This document shows, piece after piece, positions 52,843-61,373 of a stretch of 64,000 bases of DNA. Every line of letters starts with the position of its first letter. Within the stretch, counting starts at the first letter, position 1. The notes beneath the pieces were generated by a model. The model saw only the letters and a list, made by a program, of their open reading frames with translations, searched no databases and had not been told where the DNA came from. The DNA is taken from contig CAZKBP010000006.1 in NCBI GenBank assembly GCA_964551015.1, forward strand, positions 189,130 through 253,129. The letters are read 5' to 3'. The position numbers and the translations under genes were made by a program. The stretch is from CAZKBP01 sp964551015 (GTDB lineage: Bacteria > Bacteroidota > Bacteroidia > Cytophagales > Microscillaceae).

Positions 52843-55800
52843 CTATTTACCCTCGGAACCATTTGGCTGGGTAAGTACATAACGCTTCTCGATGCCTAGC
52901 TTTTTCATGCGAGATTCTAGCGTACTCGGCTTGATGTTGAGAAGTTCGGCGGCACCATCTTTCCCCCTGACTCGTCCTTGTGTGTAGCGAAGGGTAGACA
53001 CAATATGCTCTCGCTGCATTTCGTCCAGCGTTTTGATGCTGAAATCACGGGACAAGTCAGGGGCTTGATGAATAGCTGGGTTGCGAAGTGGCGTAGCAAG
53101 TTCCAACTGATCTCCTTGCGTGATGATGGCAGATTGCTCAATGATATGTTCTAGTTCTCGGATATTTCCTGGCCAGTGATAGGCAAGCATTTCTTTTTGA
53201 ATATGGTCAGGAATCTGTCGAATTTTCTTCCCTAATTTTTTATTCAGCTTTTTGAGAAAATATTGGGCAAGTGCTGGAATATCTTCTTTGCGCTTTCGGA
53301 GTGGAGGCAACTGAATGGGGAAGACATTCAGGCGATAAAATAAATCCAAGCGAAAGCGGTTTTCCTGTACCTCTTTCTCTAAGTCTCGGTTGGTAGCCGC
53401 GATGATGCGCACGTTCATGCGCAGGGTTTCTTTGCCGCCTATGCGCTCGATTTCTTTTTCTTGAATAGCTCTGAGCAGTTTCGCTTGGAGTTCTTTGGGC
53501 AGCTCACCGATTTCGTCCAAGAAGATCGTACTTTCGTGGGCTAGCTCGAACTTTCCCAGTCTTCTTTGGATGGCTCCCGTAAAAGCCCCTTGCTCGTGAC
53601 CAAAAAGTTCGCTCTCGATCAATTCGCTAGGTAAGGCGGCACAATTGACCTTGATTAGTGTCTTTGCTTGGCGAGGCGAAAGACTGTGAATGGTACGGGC
53701 GATTAGTTCTTTGCCTGTACCCGTTTCTCCGGTCACCAAGACCGTGGTATCTAGGGGAGCTACTAAACGGATTCGCTCGAATACACTCTGAAGGGCAGGT
53801 GCCTGACCAATGATCTCCTCAAAGTTATGGTTGATTTTAATTTCTTCGGTAAGATAGGTTTTTTCCTGTTCTAATTGTTGTTTGAGGCTTTGCAATTCTT
53901 CGAGAGCACTTATGTTCTCAATCGCTAGTGGCATATTAGCTGCTAAGCTTTGGATCGTCAGTAAATCTTGATGTGAGAAGGCATAAGGTTTGCGACTGGC
54001 CAAGATAATGGTACCCATCCAGCGATTTTGATCATAAACAGGTACATACATAGCACATCGAAATTCATAGAGATCACGGCAAATCTGAGTTAGGGGATAT
54101 TCTTGACAAATTTTATGATATTCTTCGCCAACATTATTACTAACACGTGAGTAGAGCGCATTCATCTTTTCCATCGCCTCTTGCAAGGATTTTTCGTTCA
54201 GACCAGAGGCTTGGATGAACTCTTCCTCGGAAAGTAAGCGAAATCTACCTTCTTCCTTCAAAGCTGTGGGGCCGATTTTTGTCAATTGAGAAGCATTATC
54301 AAAAATCTTGATGTTAAATTCATCGCAAGGTACGACCCGATTGATCTCCTGAGCCAAGCTCAAAACCAATTGTTTGCGATCCTTGATAGAAGCCAGTGCT
54401 TGTATCACGTTAAATTCTAAGCGCTTTCTTTGCTCACTGAGCCTCAGTTCGGCCAAGGAGATTTGGTTCTCTATACTCAGTGAAATTTGTGGGGCTAGCA
54501 AGCTCAATAGGTCTAGATGTTGGCGGTCAAAAGGGTTCTGGTGCTTTGCCACTAAAATGAGATGCCCTCGGTGATTACGACTAATGGGAAGTGGTAATCT
54601 CAAAATCGCAGAGGCTTGAAATTCTTCCCGAAAGAGTGTAAATAGTTTGAGCTTAGAGCCTAGCGCATCTTGCTGATAAATACTTGCTTCCGCTTGAAAA
54701 TTGAGAGCCTCTTCTACCATTTTTGGGTATTCGGAACCTCCTTTCGTGAGGACTTCTCGCTTGATTTCAGTTAAATCATTTGACTCATGTCTTGAGAAAA
54801 TATTCCAATAAACTGTCTCTCTTCGTCGGTCCCACACTCTCAGGCTTATGTAGTGAAAAGGGACAAATTCTCCCAACTCTTCGCTTAGTTTTCTGAAAAG
54901 AACATCTAAATCTTGGATTTGCAGGAGATGATTATTGAAGCGTAGCAGGAGATCTTTTTCTTGGGCAAATCTCTCCATCTCTTCGTGTGCTAATCTTTTC
55001 TCGAATGACAATAAAAATGTAGAAGCACTCTCTTGCATTAATTGAAGATGATGTGCTTGATACGTCTGCGCTTCGTGACTATATAGCGCGATATAAAAAT
55101 ATCCTCCATCCTTCAAAGGCAAAGGGAGAAGCAGATAAGAAGCAAGATCAAAAGTGCGCACCACAGCCGCCTTGAGTGGGTCTTGGGTACAGGCTTCTTG
55201 CAGATCCGAGCCGTTTAGCAGTTGGGGAGCAGTCTGGACGCGTGCTCGTAGCCATTGGTGGAGCACCTCTCGGCTGATGCCGGCTCGCTTGATAAATGTT
55301 TCGGGGTATATCGTCTCGACCTCTTCCTCCGTGTGATACAGAAAGCTAATGGCCATAAATTTCTCTACAGGGTGATAAAAACTGAAGGTGATAAAATCAA
55401 AGGGAATCTGTGTTTTGGTAAGTTGTGCAATCCGCTTGAGTTTAGCCTCCCAGTTTTTTTCTTCATCCAAAGCTCTGTGAATATCCAATTGCAAAGATTT
55501 GATTTGATCTCGCCTCGAGGCCTCTTCGCGAGCAAGTATATTGCTAAGCGCCAAACCAATATGCGTGGACAATAGCTGCAGCCATTCTAAATACTGCTGA
55601 CTGTTTGCTACCTCTGGCGTAAGGCCAACGAAAAGCAAGCCTACTCTCTTTGATTGATGGAGGAGCGGAATAACCCACAGCTGTTGGACGGATTGATCAT
55701 CTGAGATTGAAGAAAAAAGGAAATCCGTTTCTTTGGTTCTATCTAGAAGAAGTGGTTCCGTTGATTGGCTTAATGAAATGACTTCACTGCCATATCTAAC

Positions 55801-56061
55801 ATAAGAAAACTGATCCGTGTCCAAACCCAGATTTGGTGACGATACCACCGGATAAGATAGAAAACTGGTAAAACTTCCATCGGAGGGTTGATAACTAAAA
55901 AGCCGGATAAACACCTTCTGGGCTATCCAAGAGCTGAGACAACCGTGGATTACCCGAGCTAGTTTTTGACGATTGGAGGCGGCTGAAATTTCTTTACTAC
56001 AATCAAATAAAGCCACTAAGTGAACTTGTTCTATCATTCCTTTTTGCTGCTCTACGTCCAT
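52843..56061 (-). CDS. Sigma-54-dependent transcriptional activator with multiple GAF domains
   Basis: The 1072-residue regulator has about 720 residues of tandem GAF-like domains; I see probably four modules (about 10-180, 190-355, 375-550 and 560-720). A sigma-54 AAA+ domain follows, with Walker A GETGTGKE (778-785), GAFTGA (825-830), Walker B FLDEIG and the arginine finger region. A C-terminal Fis-type helix-turn-helix lies at about 1030-1060. It has no receiver domain, as in FhlA/NorR-like activators, so small ligands or redox signals probably control it through the GAFs. The target promoter is not identifiable here. Confidence 0.93.
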   Translation of the reverse strand: MDVEQQKGMIEQVHLVALFDCSKEISAASNRQKLARVIHGCLSSWIAQKVFIRLFSYQPSDGSFTSFLSYPVVSSPNLGLDTDQFSYVRYGSEVISLSQSTEPLLLDRTKETDFLFSSISDDQSVQQLWVIPLLHQSKRVGLLFVGLTPEVANSQQYLEWLQLLSTHIGLALSNILAREEASRRDQIKSLQLDIHRALDEEKNWEAKLKRIAQLTKTQIPFDFITFSFYHPVEKFMAISFLYHTEEEVETIYPETFIKRAGISREVLHQWLRARVQTAPQLLNGSDLQEACTQDPLKAAVVRTFDLASYLLLPLPLKDGGYFYIALYSHEAQTYQAHHLQLMQESASTFLLSFEKRLAHEEMERFAQEKDLLLRFNNHLLQIQDLDVLFRKLSEELGEFVPFHYISLRVWDRRRETVYWNIFSRHESNDLTEIKREVLTKGGSEYPKMVEEALNFQAEASIYQQDALGSKLKLFTLFREEFQASAILRLPLPISRNHRGHLILVAKHQNPFDRQHLDLLSLLAPQISLSIENQISLAELRLSEQRKRLEFNVIQALASIKDRKQLVLSLAQEINRVVPCDEFNIKIFDNASQLTKIGPTALKEEGRFRLLSEEEFIQASGLNEKSLQEAMEKMNALYSRVSNNVGEEYHKICQEYPLTQICRDLYEFRCAMYVPVYDQNRWMGTIILASRKPYAFSHQDLLTIQSLAANMPLAIENISALEELQSLKQQLEQEKTYLTEEIKINHNFEEIIGQAPALQSVFERIRLVAPLDTTVLVTGETGTGKELIARTIHSLSPRQAKTLIKVNCAALPSELIESELFGHEQGAFTGAIQRRLGKFELAHESTIFLDEIGELPKELQAKLLRAIQEKEIERIGGKETLRMNVRIIAATNRDLEKEVQENRFRLDLFYRLNVFPIQLPPLRKRKEDIPALAQYFLKKLNKKLGKKIRQIPDHIQKEMLAYHWPGNIRELEHIIEQSAIITQGDQLELATPLRNPAIHQAPDLSRDFSIKTLDEMQREHIVSTLRYTQGRVRGKDGAAELLNIKPSTLESRMKKLGIEKRYVLTQPNGSEGK

Positions 56062-56741
56062 GATTTACTGGTTTATTATACTCAAAATTTACTAAATATC
56101 GTAGCTAAGGGAGTGCATATCCCCGATATATCGTGGTATAAGTTTTTAAGTTTTCCGATTAATGGCTGTCTTTAAATATTTAAACACTTGTTTTTCAATA
56201 CATTACATATTGATGAGTTGCCAGAATTGATTTTGGTGCTAGACTTGTCATTGTATGGATATATCTTTTACCTTAACTTGTAAGAAAGAAGGATAGTCCC
56301 TGAGAGATCGCCTGTGTTTTATTTTAGAAAATGGTTATAAACTATTTTTCCAGCAGATGAAGCTCCTTTTGAATAGCATACCTCAAGGCATGGTGCAAAA
56401 AAATAGCGAAAATATGCTCGGAAAAGATACAAAACCATATCTACGGATAGAACTCGAGCCATTTCTAAAAGCCCTGACGCCATGACAGTTTGTTTATGCG
56501 CTACTTTACCGTCCACGAAATTCTCTGGGCTGATATGCATAATTGTTTATTGTATGAGTTAATTCATCGCAACTCGAGATAACTATCCATCTCCATTGTC
56601 CATAAAGCGTCAGCAGCTTCTAATCATTCCACAATTTTCTAAATGGAGTTAATCGATTGAGAACCCCATCAAGATGTTAAATAGACTACATACAATTTGA
56701 TGTAGTAACTTTAATTTGGGAAACAAAATAAATCACTTTTT
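56062..56741. other. Intergenic region, no recognised gene
   Basis: This is about 680 bp of AT-rich sequence between the divergent regulator and lipoprotein genes. It contains small unrecognised ORFs (a 42-codon plus-strand one at 56357-56485 and a 73-codon minus-strand one at 56319-56540). They overlap each other, so at most one could be real. I found no sigma-54 (-24/-12) site that I could defend. Confidence 0.4.
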
Positions 56742-57581
56742 ATGAAAAACACTGTATTCTTTTTTACATTCATCTGCCTTTTCTATGCTTGTGGCTCCTC
56801 AGAAACACAACAAGCGGAACAAGCCGAAAATACCAATGAAGCAGCTGAAGTGCCCACGAGTGAGGTAAGCCAATCTGAGCCAGAACCGGCACTTCCTTTG
56901 ATCGCTGAACTGATGGATGCCCACCAAAGCAAGGAATTCCGCACGAAAGAGGCCATTTCTTTTGATATTGAGCTTTATTTTGGAGGGAAGCTTCGCCTCG
57001 ATGCCACGGCGATGTCTACGACCAATTCTGATCGTATCCTTATCAGCAAAAAAGATGGAAGTCAATTAATCTATGATGGTGATCAGGTTTATATCAGCCC
57101 TGATACGGCCATGTACGATGGGGCAAGGTTTGATATGTTTACTTGGACTTATTTTTTCTGTGCCCCTTTCAAATTCAACGACGCTGGTACTCAATGGGAA
57201 GCTCTAGGCGAAAAAACACTAAAAGATCAAACTTACGAGGCCGCCCGCCTTACTTTTGAACAAGGAATTGGAGATTCCCCAGATGACTGGTACATCGCGT
57301 ACGTGGAGCCTGAGTCTAAGACGCTCTTTGCCTTGGCTTACATTGTAACACTAAATCGTAGCGTAAAAGAAGCAGAAGCAGAGCCTCATGCCATTTCTTA
57401 TCATAATTACGAAGAGGTGGAAGGAATACCCATTGCCCAAGAATGGAAGTTTTGGATGTGGAGTGAAGAAGAGGGACTAGGCGATGAAATTGGCTCGGCC
57501 AAAATCACCAATGTTCGTTTCTTTTCACCAGAAGAAAGCACTTTTGAAGTTCCTGAAAACAGCCAAACTGTCGGTCTTTAG
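56742..57581 (+). CDS. Lipoprotein of unknown function (DUF6503-like)
   Basis: This 279-residue protein has a lipoprotein signal (FYACGSS, lipid-modified Cys at 17). A low-complexity acidic linker (about 22-50) precedes a beta-rich domain (about 52-279). The pattern of an N-terminal helix, then alternating strands (FDIELYFGGKLRLDATAM, RILISKKDGSQLIYDGDQVYISP, TYEAARLTFEQGIGDSPDDWYIAYVEP), suggests the LolA-like fold of outer-membrane lipoproteins such as DUF6503. It is the first gene of a five-gene run and ends 2 bp before doxX. Function unknown. Confidence 0.6.
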   Translation: MKNTVFFFTFICLFYACGSSETQQAEQAENTNEAAEVPTSEVSQSEPEPALPLIAELMDAHQSKEFRTKEAISFDIELYFGGKLRLDATAMSTTNSDRILISKKDGSQLIYDGDQVYISPDTAMYDGARFDMFTWTYFFCAPFKFNDAGTQWEALGEKTLKDQTYEAARLTFEQGIGDSPDDWYIAYVEPESKTLFALAYIVTLNRSVKEAEAEPHAISYHNYEEVEGIPIAQEWKFWMWSEEEGLGDEIGSAKITNVRFFSPEESTFEVPENSQTVGL

Positions 57582-57583
57582 AG

Positions 57584-58018
57584 ATGTCTTCTTTCACTCA
57601 GCGTAATCGTGCCGTCGCTTTGTTGATCCTGCGTCTTTTACTAGGAATTATCTTCTTGATGCAAGGCTACGGTAAAGTATTCAAATGGGGGATAGAACAA
57701 CTCTATAAAAATGCCTTCTCTCCCTATCAGGAACAAGGCTTACCCGAAGCTTTGCTCTGGCTAATTGCTTATTACACATCTTATGTGGAATTGATCGCTG
57801 GAGCCTTGTTGATATTGGGATTAGGACGAGATTGGGCACTCTATCTTTTGGGTAGTGTGCTGCTCATCGTGAGTTTTGGGCACGGTCTAGCTACACCCAT
57901 CTGGCCTCTGGATGATGTTTTGTTCAGGGCATTGCTCTTAGTTACGATCCTCTTATTACCCGTGGAGTATGATACTTGGCGTTTGGAAAGATTGATTTAT
58001 CAAGTCAAAAAGACATGA
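57584..58018 (+). CDS. DoxX-family membrane protein
   Basis: This 144-residue protein has four membrane helices with the DoxX family pattern (LLILRLLLGIIFLMQGYGKVFKWG, ELIAGALLILGLGRDWA). DoxX proteins occur in oxidase or thiosulfate systems and as stress-linked membrane proteins; the specific role here is unknown. It starts 2 bp after the lipoprotein stop and overlaps the nitrilase start (ATGA), so it is in an operon with both. Confidence 0.85.
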   Translation: MSSFTQRNRAVALLILRLLLGIIFLMQGYGKVFKWGIEQLYKNAFSPYQEQGLPEALLWLIAYYTSYVELIAGALLILGLGRDWALYLLGSVLLIVSFGHGLATPIWPLDDVLFRALLLVTILLLPVEYDTWRLERLIYQVKKT

Positions 58019-58956
58019 GAGATAAAATTAAAATAGGCATCGTCCAGTCTGGGGCTTCTCATTTAAACTTAGCAGAGAGTCTGGAAAAAGCCCTTACTTT
58101 TATGGAAGAAGCGGCTCGAGCAGATGTAGAACTCCTCGTGTTTGGCGAAACTTGGCTCTCTGGCTATCCTGTCTGGTTAGACTATGCGCCCGCCGTAGCC
58201 CAGTGGGATCATCCGCCTACCAAAAAATTATTTGCCCGAATGCACCAGCATAGTGTAGCTATAAATGGGGCAGAAATAAAAACGCTTCAAGAGAAAGCCC
58301 AAGCCCACCAAATGGCTATCTGCCTCGGCATGAACGAAAAAGTAAACCAAGGGCCAGGCAATGGAACAATCTATAACGCTTTGCTCATCATGGGTGCCGA
58401 TGGAGAAATTCTCAATCATCACCGTAAGCTGATGCCCACGTACACGGAGAAAATGCTTTATGGCTTGGGAGATGGAGCGGGCTTGCAGGCGGTCGACCTA
58501 GGAGGGCTACGCATAGGAGGACTCATCTGCTGGGAGCATTGGATGCCCTTGACTCGACAGGCTTTACACGATAGTGGAGAGCATATTCATATCGCACTTT
58601 GGCCCAAAGTACACGAAATGCATCAGATCGCTTGCCGCCAGTATGCTTTCGAGGGGCGCTGCTTCGTGGTAGGCGTAGGGCAATTATTCCAGATCAAAGA
58701 TTTCCCTCAAGAACTAGAGCCACCCGATGAACTCAAAAACCAACCTGAGCATTATCTCCTAGACGGAAACAGTTGTATCGTGGCTCCAAATGGTGCTTAC
58801 GAATTAGCACCACAGAAAGAAATCTCGGGATTAATTATCCACGAAATTACAGATCTGAGCCGTTGCTACGAAGAGCGGGCTACGCTGGACGTTTCAGGGC
58901 ATTACCAAAGGAGAGATGTTTTTGATTTTCAAATCAATAAAGAAAGAATTAACTGA
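58015..58956 (+). CDS. Nitrilase/carbon-nitrogen hydrolase
   Basis: I chose the ATG at 58015 (MRDKIKIGIV), which overlaps the doxX stop; the frame is open from 57976. The 313-residue product has the nitrilase superfamily triad E45 (FGETWLSGYP), K138 (HHRKLMPTYTEK) and C172 (GGLICWEHWMP). The segments NHHRKLMPTYTEKMLYGLGDG and ICWEHWMPLTRQAL match true nitrilases (branch 1), which cleave nitriles to acids and ammonia. The substrate is unknown. It is cytosolic and translationally coupled to doxX. Confidence 0.92.
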   Translation: MRDKIKIGIVQSGASHLNLAESLEKALTFMEEAARADVELLVFGETWLSGYPVWLDYAPAVAQWDHPPTKKLFARMHQHSVAINGAEIKTLQEKAQAHQMAICLGMNEKVNQGPGNGTIYNALLIMGADGEILNHHRKLMPTYTEKMLYGLGDGAGLQAVDLGGLRIGGLICWEHWMPLTRQALHDSGEHIHIALWPKVHEMHQIACRQYAFEGRCFVVGVGQLFQIKDFPQELEPPDELKNQPEHYLLDGNSCIVAPNGAYELAPQKEISGLIIHEITDLSRCYEERATLDVSGHYQRRDVFDFQINKERIN

Positions 58957-58984
58957 CCATATCTTCATTGTAGATACTTAACAA

Positions 58985-59374
58985 ATGGAAATTTACCTTA
59001 AAGAAAAATACTTACAGATCGCCTACGCACCCCAACAGCATTGGGTAGAGGCCATTTGGTACAGTTATCAAAGTGTAGCCCAGCTACAAGAAGGGATGCA
59101 ACAAGTGCTGGCCTTAATTAAGCAGAAGCAAACCTCAAAGCTTTTTATGGATTTTCGAGCCGTAAAAGGCACTTTCACCGATGCCAACGAATGGATCGCC
59201 AAAGAATGGATTCCCCAAGCCAATCAACAGGGTTTTCGCTACGGCGTACTGACTTGCTCGGATGATGTTTTTACCAAATTTGCGACCGATGACCTGCTCC
59301 GCAAAATAGGCACTTCCCAAATCAAAATATTTTGCAATGTAGAAGAGGGTAAACAATGGCTTGCCGAGCAATAG
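58985..59374 (+). CDS. STAS/SpoIIAA-like protein
   Basis: This 129-residue protein has alternating strands and helices without a signal peptide. The middle (LFMDFRAVKGTF... GVLTCSDDVFTKFA... TSQIKIFCNVEEGKQWL) resembles the SpoIIAA-like/STAS-type fold found in small Bacteroidota proteins. It lacks a clear phosphorylatable Ser motif like that of SpoIIAA. It could act as a ligand-binding or partner-switching protein. It lies 28 bp after the nitrilase gene. Confidence 0.55.
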   Translation: MEIYLKEKYLQIAYAPQQHWVEAIWYSYQSVAQLQEGMQQVLALIKQKQTSKLFMDFRAVKGTFTDANEWIAKEWIPQANQQGFRYGVLTCSDDVFTKFATDDLLRKIGTSQIKIFCNVEEGKQWLAEQ

Positions 59375-59426
59375 GAAGATAGAAATAACCGTCTGAGCGA
59401 TTTTCCACACTGAAAAAGCAAACCTC

Positions 59427-60098
59427 ATGGCCTTTGAAAATATAAAATTATTAGTCTTTGATGCTTACGGAACCCTCTTCAACTTAGAATATGCCGTAGA
59501 AAGCCTCCGCCCAGCGCTAGGTGAAAAGACCGATAGTGTCTTCGACCTCTGGCGTGTCAAGCAACTCGAGTATACTTGGCTCACCAGTCTGATGCAACGG
59601 TATGAAAGTTTTGGACAACTGACCCGCAAAGCCTTGCAACACACACTGGAAGCACACGATTTATCCGAATCAACTTGGTTTGATAAATTAATGGCCATTT
59701 ATGGTCAACCTCAATGCTACGCCGAAGTTCCTGAGTTCTTAAAGGCGCAAAAGCAAGCGGGTTACCAAACTTACGTGCTTTCTAATGGCTCTGAGGAGAT
59801 GCTAGCCCAAGCTCTGCATACCACAGGGATCGCCTCCCAGATGGATGCTTATCTCTCCGTGGATGCCGTACAAGTTTTCAAACCCACTCCTCAGGTGTAT
59901 CAGATGGTACTGGATCGGTCAAGATTAACCAAAGAAGAAGTCTTGTTTCTTTCTTCTAATGCTTGGGACGTGGGGGGCGCGGTCAATTTTGGCTTTCAGG
60001 TGGCTTGGATCAATCGAGCGGGGAAAGCCCCCGACCGCCTCACCGCCTTGGAAGACTATATCAGGGTCAGTTCTTTACTGGAATTGTCCCTACCCTGA
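59427..60098 (+). CDS. Haloacid dehalogenase-type hydrolase (type II HAD)
   Basis: This 223-residue HAD enzyme has the nucleophile D12 in LLVFDAYGTLFN, LSNGS (motif II), KPTPQVYQMVLD (motif III Lys) and SSNAWDVGGA (motif IV). These match L-2-haloacid dehalogenases (type II). The Arg of the LWRVKQLEYTW segment is also present. It probably converts 2-haloacids to 2-hydroxyacids, though some family members act on phosphates. It is the last gene of the run beginning at 56742, 52 bp after the STAS-like gene. Confidence 0.9.
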   Translation: MAFENIKLLVFDAYGTLFNLEYAVESLRPALGEKTDSVFDLWRVKQLEYTWLTSLMQRYESFGQLTRKALQHTLEAHDLSESTWFDKLMAIYGQPQCYAEVPEFLKAQKQAGYQTYVLSNGSEEMLAQALHTTGIASQMDAYLSVDAVQVFKPTPQVYQMVLDRSRLTKEEVLFLSSNAWDVGGAVNFGFQVAWINRAGKAPDRLTALEDYIRVSSLLELSLP

Positions 60099-60303
60099 AA
60101 AATGAATAAGCAACAATCAATCAAGATCATACATAAAATAAATACCTCAACTGAATGCCGCGTGAAATCCCGAGCCATTCTTTAAAATCTAATTTCTATA
60201 AAAAAAGCTAATAGCTATTACAATGTCCAATTGATCAACCTACAAAACGCTCGCACCGTGAGCGCAGAAACTTATTATTATTTAAACCTTAAATCTTAAG
60301 AAA

Positions 60304-60984
60304 ATGCAAGGAATGCAAGAGTTTAGCCCGCAAGGATTACAAGCGGATGTAGGCCCGTATGCTTTGAATGAGCGTGATATTCAACTCATAGAAAAGTATG
60401 GTCAATTGAAGCATTATCCCAAAAGAAGCTATATTTACCAATTAGGACGAGATATCAACAAGCTCTACCTCATTCGGAAAGGAAAAGTAAAAATTGGCTA
60501 CTGCTCCGAAGAAGGAAAAGAAGCCATTTTGAATATTTTGAGCCACCACGATGTATTTGGCAATATACTCGGAGAGCGAAAAATCTTTACCGAGTTTGTA
60601 CAAACCCTTTCTGAGGTGAGCCTTTATGTGATCAACGAAAGAAATTTTTTCCATCTCATGCGCACTCAGCCCGCTTGTACACATAAGATTCTCCGCCTGA
60701 TTAATCGCCGTTTTTATCATCTAGAGCAACAGTTTTTAAACCTTATCCTCAAAGACGTCAAAAGCCGACTGATTGAGTTTCTGAAATTTCTGGCCACGCA
60801 TCACGGCCAAAAAAGCAAGAATTATCTTTCGGTTCCCAACTTCTTGACCCATCAAGAAATCGCCGAACTGAATGGAACGAGCCGCCAGACGGTTTCTTCT
60901 ATCCTCGCGGAACTCAAGAAAAAAGGCTGGATTGATTACAATCGTGGAGAAATCAAAATTTACGATCAGTTATTGGCAACCTAA
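60304..60984 (+). CDS. Crp/Fnr-family transcriptional regulator
   Basis: The 226-residue regulator has an N-terminal cyclic-nucleotide-binding-like domain (KLYLIRKGKVKIGYCSEEGKEAIL... GDV-type loop reads HHDVFGNILGE) and a C-terminal winged helix (LTHQEIAELNGTSRQTVSSILAELKKKGWI). There is no N-terminal Cys cluster, so it is not an oxygen-sensing Fnr. The segment between the domains is the usual dimerisation helix. Its target genes are unknown. The next gene is on the same strand, 389 bp away. Confidence 0.92.
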   Translation: MQGMQEFSPQGLQADVGPYALNERDIQLIEKYGQLKHYPKRSYIYQLGRDINKLYLIRKGKVKIGYCSEEGKEAILNILSHHDVFGNILGERKIFTEFVQTLSEVSLYVINERNFFHLMRTQPACTHKILRLINRRFYHLEQQFLNLILKDVKSRLIEFLKFLATHHGQKSKNYLSVPNFLTHQEIAELNGTSRQTVSSILAELKKKGWIDYNRGEIKIYDQLLAT

Positions 60985-61373
60985 AAAATCTCTGCGCAGT
61001 TTCAGGGAATGACTTCAAATATCTTCACAGGTTTCGCCAGACGCTGGATGAAAGTACGGCGGCTTGTTCAATCGCCATCACGAAAAACAGGTGCATAAAA
61101 TTTTTTAAATTCTGTAATATTTGTCGTTTTGAATCTTCTCTCTTCTAAACCCTTTCACCTAAGAAAAAGAAGAATTTAGCACTCATGACATTGTAATCAT
61201 GAGGCTTTTCTTCTATTTTTAGGACAAAATGCAACCATTCAAGGAATGGATTACTCTTTCGAGAAAATAGGTTTTGGTTGAAAAAAAAGATTTGCAAAAA
61301 CGAACTAGCAACTCCCCACCAAAAGCTATTTGGCCATATAACCCCATTCGAAAACCTTAGAACCTACTCGACA
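60985..61373. other. Intergenic region upstream of the second permease
   Basis: This is about 390 bp without a recognised gene. The frame of the permease is open back to a TTG at 61278, but the ATG at 61374 begins the usual N-terminal membrane sequence. No tRNA or terminator is evident. Confidence 0.4.

Noticed and set aside
56319..56540. 73-codon minus-strand ORF in the regulator-lipoprotein gap
   Set aside because: It overlaps a 42-codon plus-strand ORF, and neither resembles a known protein.
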